From: Typha latifolia
Taxonomy: Eukaryota > Streptophyta > Magnoliopsida > Poales > Typhaceae
Reading direction: 5' to 3'
Assembly: GCA_019914945.1 (NCBI GenBank)
Contig: CM034101.1
Span: forward strand, 10,923,188-10,987,187
Length of the DNA: 64,000 nt
The position numbers and the translations under genes were made by a program. The notes under the pieces were generated by a model, which made no database searches, had not been told where the DNA came from, and saw only the letters and a program-made list of their open reading frames with translations. Each line of letters opens with the position of its first letter. Positions within the stretch are counted from its first letter, which is position 1. This document shows, piece after piece, positions 58,451 through 64,000 of this stretch.

Positions 58451-59080
58451 GATAAGGTGGTCTCGAGCATTCCCTCTACAGTTAATTTGTATCGTATATC
58501 AAAATATAGGCACTCACCAAGTAACAACTATTCCAAGCAAGATAAGCATACATAGAAAAACATAATAGACAACATGCATGAACACATGCAACATGTTGTA
58601 TCGCATAATACATTCCATCAATAGGAAATTTATATGGCATATGTATATATGTATATATTATCTTGCACGGGACAACTCCTACATAGCGCACTATATGCCC
58701 GACTCCCACAACTAACATGAGGACCATTGGACCTAACATGAGCATCTAGATCTCTAAGCCACTGAATCTTCAAAGATGCCTCACTCTGCGCCAATCAGGT
58801 AATATTAGGTCTATGTCATCCTATCCTCACATATAGTACTTTATTACTTTATCACCACAAGGAAGTTTGACCCTCGTCTAATGACAACATAATTCTCTCT
58901 CCAAGCTTGACGAATAGCATGTTTATTATCTAGGATCCACAGATTGGGACCTTAGGCATGAGTCCTATTTTACGTACTATAATACTATTTTCCTCACAGC
59001 TTCATCACTTACCTTAGCGAAGGAGGTGTTGGATACTACCGATGCATAAAACTCCTCCTAGTTGTGCATCTAGTGCTAGC
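58451..59080 (-). mobile_element. LTR relic, second copy of the 54.5-54.8 kb type
   Basis: Shares with 54.47-54.78 kb the ordered words GGTAATATTAGGTCTATGTCATCCTA, TGACCCTCGTC, TTGGGACCTTAGGCATGAGTCCTA, TACTATAATACTATTTTCCTC and GAGGTGTTGG-TACTACCGA. Same strand. It may be the other LTR of one element or an independent copy; no coding region lies between. Confidence 0.5.
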
Positions 59081-60540
59081 GACATGTCATGATTTAATGC
59101 TCAATATGGTGTTTCGGTGCCACTCACTATCGAGCTACTTTTCTAAAAATTGGATAGCCAACTATTGCCAACTACTGACCTTCATGGTATATTTGTTTGT
59201 TAGGGTGCCATGCTTTGATGTGGGCCCATACCCATTCTCCGACGATACTTGAGTAGTCCCTACCTCGGTGCCCACTTTTTCGGCTAGTTTGATTGTTGAG
59301 TTGTCCCGATATTGTCCTCCTCAAAGCTTAGCAAACACCATCTTCCTTGAACCTCTGTGTTTATCAAGCACCCAACTGCGTTGCCCTTCCTCTACCTACA
59401 TCAAAGCCACCTTAATCCCTCATCCCCGTCTTCACTTGCTACTCATTGATCGACACTCATCAAACCTCTTCACAACATAATCTCCTTTCTCGCACTATTC
59501 TCTCACACTCCTACCCCCAGGGCTTGGATAGGTTATAGCCCAACCATGCTAGTGTTGGGATTATGCTGAATCACATGTTGTTGTAGCCTATTTTATATTT
59601 TGGAATATGCCATTTATTTTTTATTATTGAACTTTCATGAATTTAGTACTAACATGATGTTTTGCCATAGATCTCCCTCGGACCAGCATGGACCTCGGTG
59701 TAGATCGTGACCTATAAGTGATACCCCTCTATTGCCACTACAAACCTAACAATACCAGACAAGTGAACTATTATCTTTTTCTAATAATTACTACTTACAT
59801 GTGGTGATATGTTATGGAATTTAGAACCTCATGTTTGTCATGGTAGATTTATTAGATGATTGCATGTAATGCATCATATGGAATTGATAAGGCACAACAT
59901 GATATTTGATACTAGTTGTGGTTGCCATGAATAACTATTTTTCTATAGTAGCATATTTATAGCAAGCATGCATAATTATTACCATGATGGTTCTTTTATT
60001 ATGCATATCAACTAAGGGGAGAGGGGGCTTATCAATAACCACAATAGTAGGGTCGATACCAAATTCAGAGCAACAAAGATGCCAAAAATATAAGGGGGAG
60101 TGAGAGCATGAGGTGTTAATAGGAAAGAAAAAAAAAGAGAAAAGGGGTGGGAAGAATATAACGATGAGAGAAATAATATTAGGAGGGAAAGGGGGAGAGG
60201 GTTAGGCAAGGGTGCAACTCAAGGACAGGCTACCGCCGCACACTATGATGGTATAGTTATCACACTATACCAATTAGTGTGATAAGGGAGGACTACATTG
60301 TGTGGTGGTGGTAATTAGCATTATGGGAGCACATGGACATGCGCAATACACATGATTTGCCCCGTTTTGAGTGCTACATTTTCTCTTTAAGTTAGATTAT
60401 AAAATTTACACTCAAATTCTCTTTCATTTGTATCCCTACTAGAGGAGGCTTCCACTTGGCATGAGACTAAAGAGGCTTATACTTGCCGACTAAAACTTTG
60501 CTTTCGACCAAAGTTTTAACCAGGAGAGTTAGGGCCCAAA
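59081..60540. other. Stretch without recognised genes
   Basis: Mixed sequence with CT-rich parts at 59270-59520 and GA-rich at 60100-60200; no domain recognised. A small inverted repeat (TTATCACAC/GTGTGATAA) lies at about 60258-60287. Confidence 0.35.
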
Positions 60541-60544
60541 ATCA

Positions 60545-61620
60545 AGTTCATTGAATTGTGAAAGCTTTTTACTAAAAAGTTTTTTTATTTAAGATTTTTC
60601 ATTGCATCAACATATAATAGGCGATGCAACATCTAATAGTGGTAGAAATCTCCTTTGAATGTCCTTCTCCCTCTATCCAACTACCCTCAAGCCAATTCAT
60701 CCAAAGCTGGAATTTGATATTTATATGTTGTTCCATCATGTCCCAAAATCTCCTAGCCCTTTGACACCCAAGTAGAAGATGTTTTGAATATTCATCCGCA
60801 ATTTGGCACATATGGAAGATTATATTGAGAACAAGGGAGAGCATTTGCAGCTTAGCATTAGTGGGAAGTCAGCCTCTTATACCTTTCCAATAAAATAATT
60901 CTAATTTAGGAGCAATTGACAACGTCCAAAGCATTGGTCAACCATCCCAAGAAGACATGTGGATTGCGGAGGTCATTGGCAAGCTTCGCGAGAAGCATAT
61001 AGTTCAATATAAGGTTTCCTAAAATAGTAGATCTTGTGATCATTCCAAGCCAAACCAGAGATAAGCCAATTAATTGTCTTCCTAAGTAGATTGGCATTCA
61101 TATTCAAATAGGTTGGCATCAAAGCAAGATAGGTATTAAAAATTTAAAGGTCGCTCATAATGTTAGGAGAGATCCCATTCCCAATAATTTTATAGAAACC
61201 ACCCTAAATGGATGAGAAAGAATCGAACGAGGTTTAAAAATCTAGGACTTAGAAAAAGGGCCCCTTAGGGACTTCCACAAGCTAGGAAACCTATTTAGAA
61301 ATCATTAGGTGAGTTCAAAGCTTATTGAGGCTATTAAGTAAGTCCATAGCACTAGGCCTGGCCAACCAACATGCTTGATCTTAAGTTATGGATTCCCAAG
61401 CCAGCATATTGAGAGGTAGCTAGCATAGTTCCCAGCATAAGGTGAAGACTTTTGGAAGTCGCCCCGCTTACTCCACAAAAAAGATCTGGCAATTTTATCA
61501 ATGGGATCCATCATAGTGAGAAGTACTAAAGTGCTACACAAGACATAAGAAGGGATAGCCAACATAGTAGATTTAATCAAAGTGACTTGACCCGCCTTAG
61601 ATAAAGTAGACTACTTCCAA
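60545..61620 (-). pseudogene. L1-type LINE ORF2, C-terminal region with zf-RVT
   Basis: At 61386-61580: IKSTMLAIPSYVLCSTLVLL and DPIDKIARSFLWSK, the conserved segment after the plant L1 RT domain. At 60599-60844: EYSKHLLLGCQRARRFWDMM, the zinc-finger (zf-RVT) motif near the end of plant LINE ORF2. Broken by stops. The A-rich minus-strand end near 60550-60595 suits the 3' terminus of a LINE. Confidence 0.85.
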
Positions 61621-61799
61621 CCCTTAAGCTTACTTGCAACCTAGTCAAGAAGAGAGGCAAACTAGTTAGCTCTAGGTCTAGAGGGTTAAACACTAACCCC
61701 TAAATAGGTAAAAGAGAAGGAAGCTTGATAAATTTAAGGCTAGAGCTTAACCTCTTCCCAGGATAAGGATAGGGTCAAATAGGGTGGTAGAAGGCTGAT

Positions 61800-62900
61800 T
61801 TATTGCGATTCACTCATTGATTCGTTAGAGCATAATGATTAGAGATAATTCTATTTTCACCCCTTAAATTCGTTTTTGGTATATAATAACCCTCTGTATA
61901 GTTTTAGTATATAGTAACTCTTTGAATTTTTAAAAATATCTCACTTGACTCCTTCCATTGGGGGTTATTATGTACAAAAAGAAACGTTCAAGAGGTCATT
62001 ATGTACCAAAGAAAAGTTTAGAGGTCATTATAAAAATGGGTAATAATTCAGTGTGTAAAAAAGTAATTATCCGTAATAATTATCTAAAACTTTATTTATA
62101 ACTTTACAGCCAAAACTATTAGCTTTGGTAACAATAATAATGTTATAAGAAAATATAAGATGACAAAGATTGGTGTTAGCATCAATACACGTACCATCCA
62201 ACAAACTAATCTCCATTTTTCTCATTTAACATGCTAGAGAGAACTTGCACACATTATATAAACATATATGATGATAATGGTTCTCCTTATCTTAGCCCAC
62301 AAGAGCCCTTCACCTAAGGAGACACCAACTGCCAAGAAAGCGAAAGACGGAGAATTAGTGCAAGCATTTAACTAAGAAATCCATTTACTTGGAAAAACCA
62401 TTACTTTTAAAACATTTAAAACAGAATTTTTGTTTAACCTATCATAGGATTTCTTTTCATATCCAACTTATTTATGAAATAAGCCTCCTCCCTCGTGCCC
62501 TTTCTGCATGGAATGAACCAGCTCTTGAACTTGGATGATGTTATCTACGACGGACCTGCTTGCCACGAAGGCAGATTGCTAAGAGCTAATTAGATTTTGA
62601 AGATAGATTTTTTAAATGGTTGACTAGGTCTTCACAAGCAATCTATAGAGAACATTACATAGATATATCGGTCTAAATTTATTTACTTTACAAGGATTAT
62701 GGATCTTCAGAATTTAGGCAATATTGATTTTACCCTAATAGTGAGGAATGGTTCCAAGGTGATGGAATTAAAAAAAGAAGAATTAACAATAGAAGAACCT
62801 ATAATATTATGATAATTTCTAAAAAGCTTCAACTTTGGAATCCATTTGGGCCTAGGGATTTACCTGCCGGCATCACTTAAAGAGTATCATGGAATTCGTT
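61800..62900 (-). pseudogene. L1-type LINE reverse transcriptase relic
   Basis: The minus strand reads YRPISLCNVLYRLLVKT, QSAFVASRSVVDNIIQVQEL, HSMQKGHEGGG and KVMVFPSKWIS, the fingers/palm order of plant L1 RT (the RPISLCN and QSAFVxxRxxxDNI motifs are diagnostic). In intact copies this enzyme primes cDNA synthesis at nicked target DNA. The catalytic F-A-D-D region further left is not legible. Confidence 0.88.
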
Positions 62901-62939
62901 TGCAGTTAAAGGTCTGTTAAATCATCATAGTCTAGAAAA

Positions 62940-63330
62940 TGATATAATTTGAAGCGGTTTAATCATGTTTAATATGTATCTAAATCAAGAACCACAACAT
63001 CCAACACTTTATGGTTAACAATAGAAGGGTTACCCCACTCTTTTTTGGCCACATGCAAAATAACATTGAAATCCCTCACAAAACAACAAATAGTCTTCAT
63101 AGGAGCAAGCTGATTAAGATCATTCTAGATATGTCTCTTAATAACAAAGTTAGTACTTGCATAAATACCAGAAAAGGTACAAGGGTCCATATCTTTTATT
63201 CTAATTATGCTATGTAGACCCTTGAATTGGGTGATCACCGGAAACACCTTTACTACCAATTCTATCAAGCAATGTAGTATGTCCCCTGACAAACCTGTAC
63301 CTAAGATTGCATTTGTTTTCCATTAATCAA
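62940..63330 (-). pseudogene. L1-type LINE endonuclease relic
   Basis: The minus strand reads DMDPCTFSGIYASTNFVIKR, HIWNDLNQLAPMKTIC and VRDFNVILHVAKKEWGNPSI, the second half of the APE-type endonuclease (G-D-F-N-V motif changed to R-D-F-N-V). The N-terminal half of the domain is missing between here and the frame at 63404-63631. Confidence 0.8.
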
Positions 63331-64000
63331 AGTATTGACCACAATGGAGCCCATAAGGTTTGCTTGTGCAACTCTCCTAGTCTTCATAGTTTTTGAAAGT
63401 AAATTAGTCCTCCCATTCGTCCTTTGAGATGACCATGGCCTCCTCACTAGGGATACTAGCCTGCTCCATCAAATTCATATTCAGAGCCATGGCAACCCTC
63501 TTAGCAAGATTCTCACGGACATCTAGCATGAGCACATTGGCAGTCTCAATATTCATAGGACTTGAGGCAAAAGCCTCCACTAGGATGGGTGAAGGCTGTG
63601 CATCCTCCTCCATGAAAGTACCACCTTCCATAGCAATAGATAGACTACTCTGAAAGGAGTTCCACCAAGCATCGCCTCCTTGTTCCTCTCCTGTAGGCCA
63701 AGAGCATTTGGCGAGCTAGCCTTACCCATAGGGGTAGTAAGAGGGGATTTACACTAGGGCATTATTGACACCACAAAGTCACCAACTAGCACTTTAGAGA
63801 AGAAGGCATGAACCCCATGAGTGGTTGCAACGAGAGCGAGATTTAAAGATGTTAACTCCTTTTTTCATCCCTATCCTATCCACAATAGAGGACGCATCCC
63901 TCCCCATCCTCAAGTACAGTCATAATGGGTTGATTCCTCGAAACTAATCCATCCCCTTCTTAGAGAGAATATTAGTGGTCAAATCCACCTCAATGGTCAG
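63331..64000 (-). pseudogene. Upstream LINE coding sequence (ORF1/ORF2 junction), open at window end
   Basis: A 75-codon open frame at 63404-63631 (…ETANVLMLDVRENLAKRVAM…) is acidic and sits directly upstream of the endonuclease on the same strand. I cannot name a domain, but its place suits the end of ORF1 or the ORF1-ORF2 spacer. The element continues beyond 64000. Confidence 0.45.

Overview
The window reads as nuclear chromosomal DNA of a flowering plant. It is AT-rich, has very few intact reading frames, carries spliced-gene signatures, and is dominated by decayed plant-type retrotransposons (Ty3/gypsy chromoviruses, Ty1/copia, an L1-type LINE) plus hAT-like DNA elements. I cannot place the species; a monocot is possible but not shown.

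Region by region. 1-8 kb: repeat-poor to moderate, with a solo LTR (about 1.27-1.92 kb), a MITE-like element with TIRs (2.01-2.61 kb), microsatellites, and one small secreted-peptide gene of IDA-like type on the minus strand (4457-4759) with a TATA box. 8.1-15.9 kb: a conserved exon of the SnRK1 (AMPK/SNF1) regulatory beta subunit of the short beta3 type (minus strand, 8134-8442). A GC-rich block with good splice-donor signals at 15.79-15.90 kb could be its 5' exon, in which case a 7-kb intron holds three copies of a short dispersed repeat (8.7, 9.4 and 11.6 kb, the last inverted). 17.5-18.4 kb: a hAT-like non-autonomous element enclosing a Cys-containing reading frame. 19.3-22.4 kb: LTR relics.

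24.3-37.1 kb is a nest. A plus-strand Ty3/gypsy chromovirus (gag, protease, RT/RNase H, integrase, chromodomain; 24.3-29.5 kb) is broken by an LTR at 27.86 kb. It is followed by a minus-strand Ty3 element (29.5-33.1 kb) that holds a TGTAAC...GTTACA solo LTR (30282-31866), which itself holds another LTR. Next comes a plus-strand copia relic split by a hAT transposase pseudogene. Between the GGCC-rich left end of that hAT element and its transposase lies a fragment of a plant calcium-dependent protein kinase (CDPK) gene, which looks captured.

37.1-40.7 kb is unassigned, with a strong G-quadruplex motif at 40.40 kb. 40.7-51.9 kb is a second nest. Minus-strand Ty3 element I (about 40.75-51.85 kb) was broken in its RT region by a short non-autonomous LTR element (42.46-44.43 kb) and in its protease active-site region by chromovirus A (45282-51813). 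Chromovirus A has gag, protease and integrase but no RT/RNase H. Its integrase zinc-binding motif was broken by an odd insertion: one LTR plus eight 20-bp copies of the LTR/primer-binding-site junction. A second copy of that LTR lies inside A's own 5' LTR.

52.0-60.5 kb holds a copia gag relic and LTR relics, including a roughly 33-bp tandem repeat. 60.5-64.0 kb is a 5'-open L1-type LINE (minus strand) with endonuclease, RT and zf-RVT remnants. The host genes play unrelated roles (energy-sensing kinase complex, peptide signalling); everything else is mobile-element biology and its decay. No CRISPR, rRNA or tRNA gene was seen.
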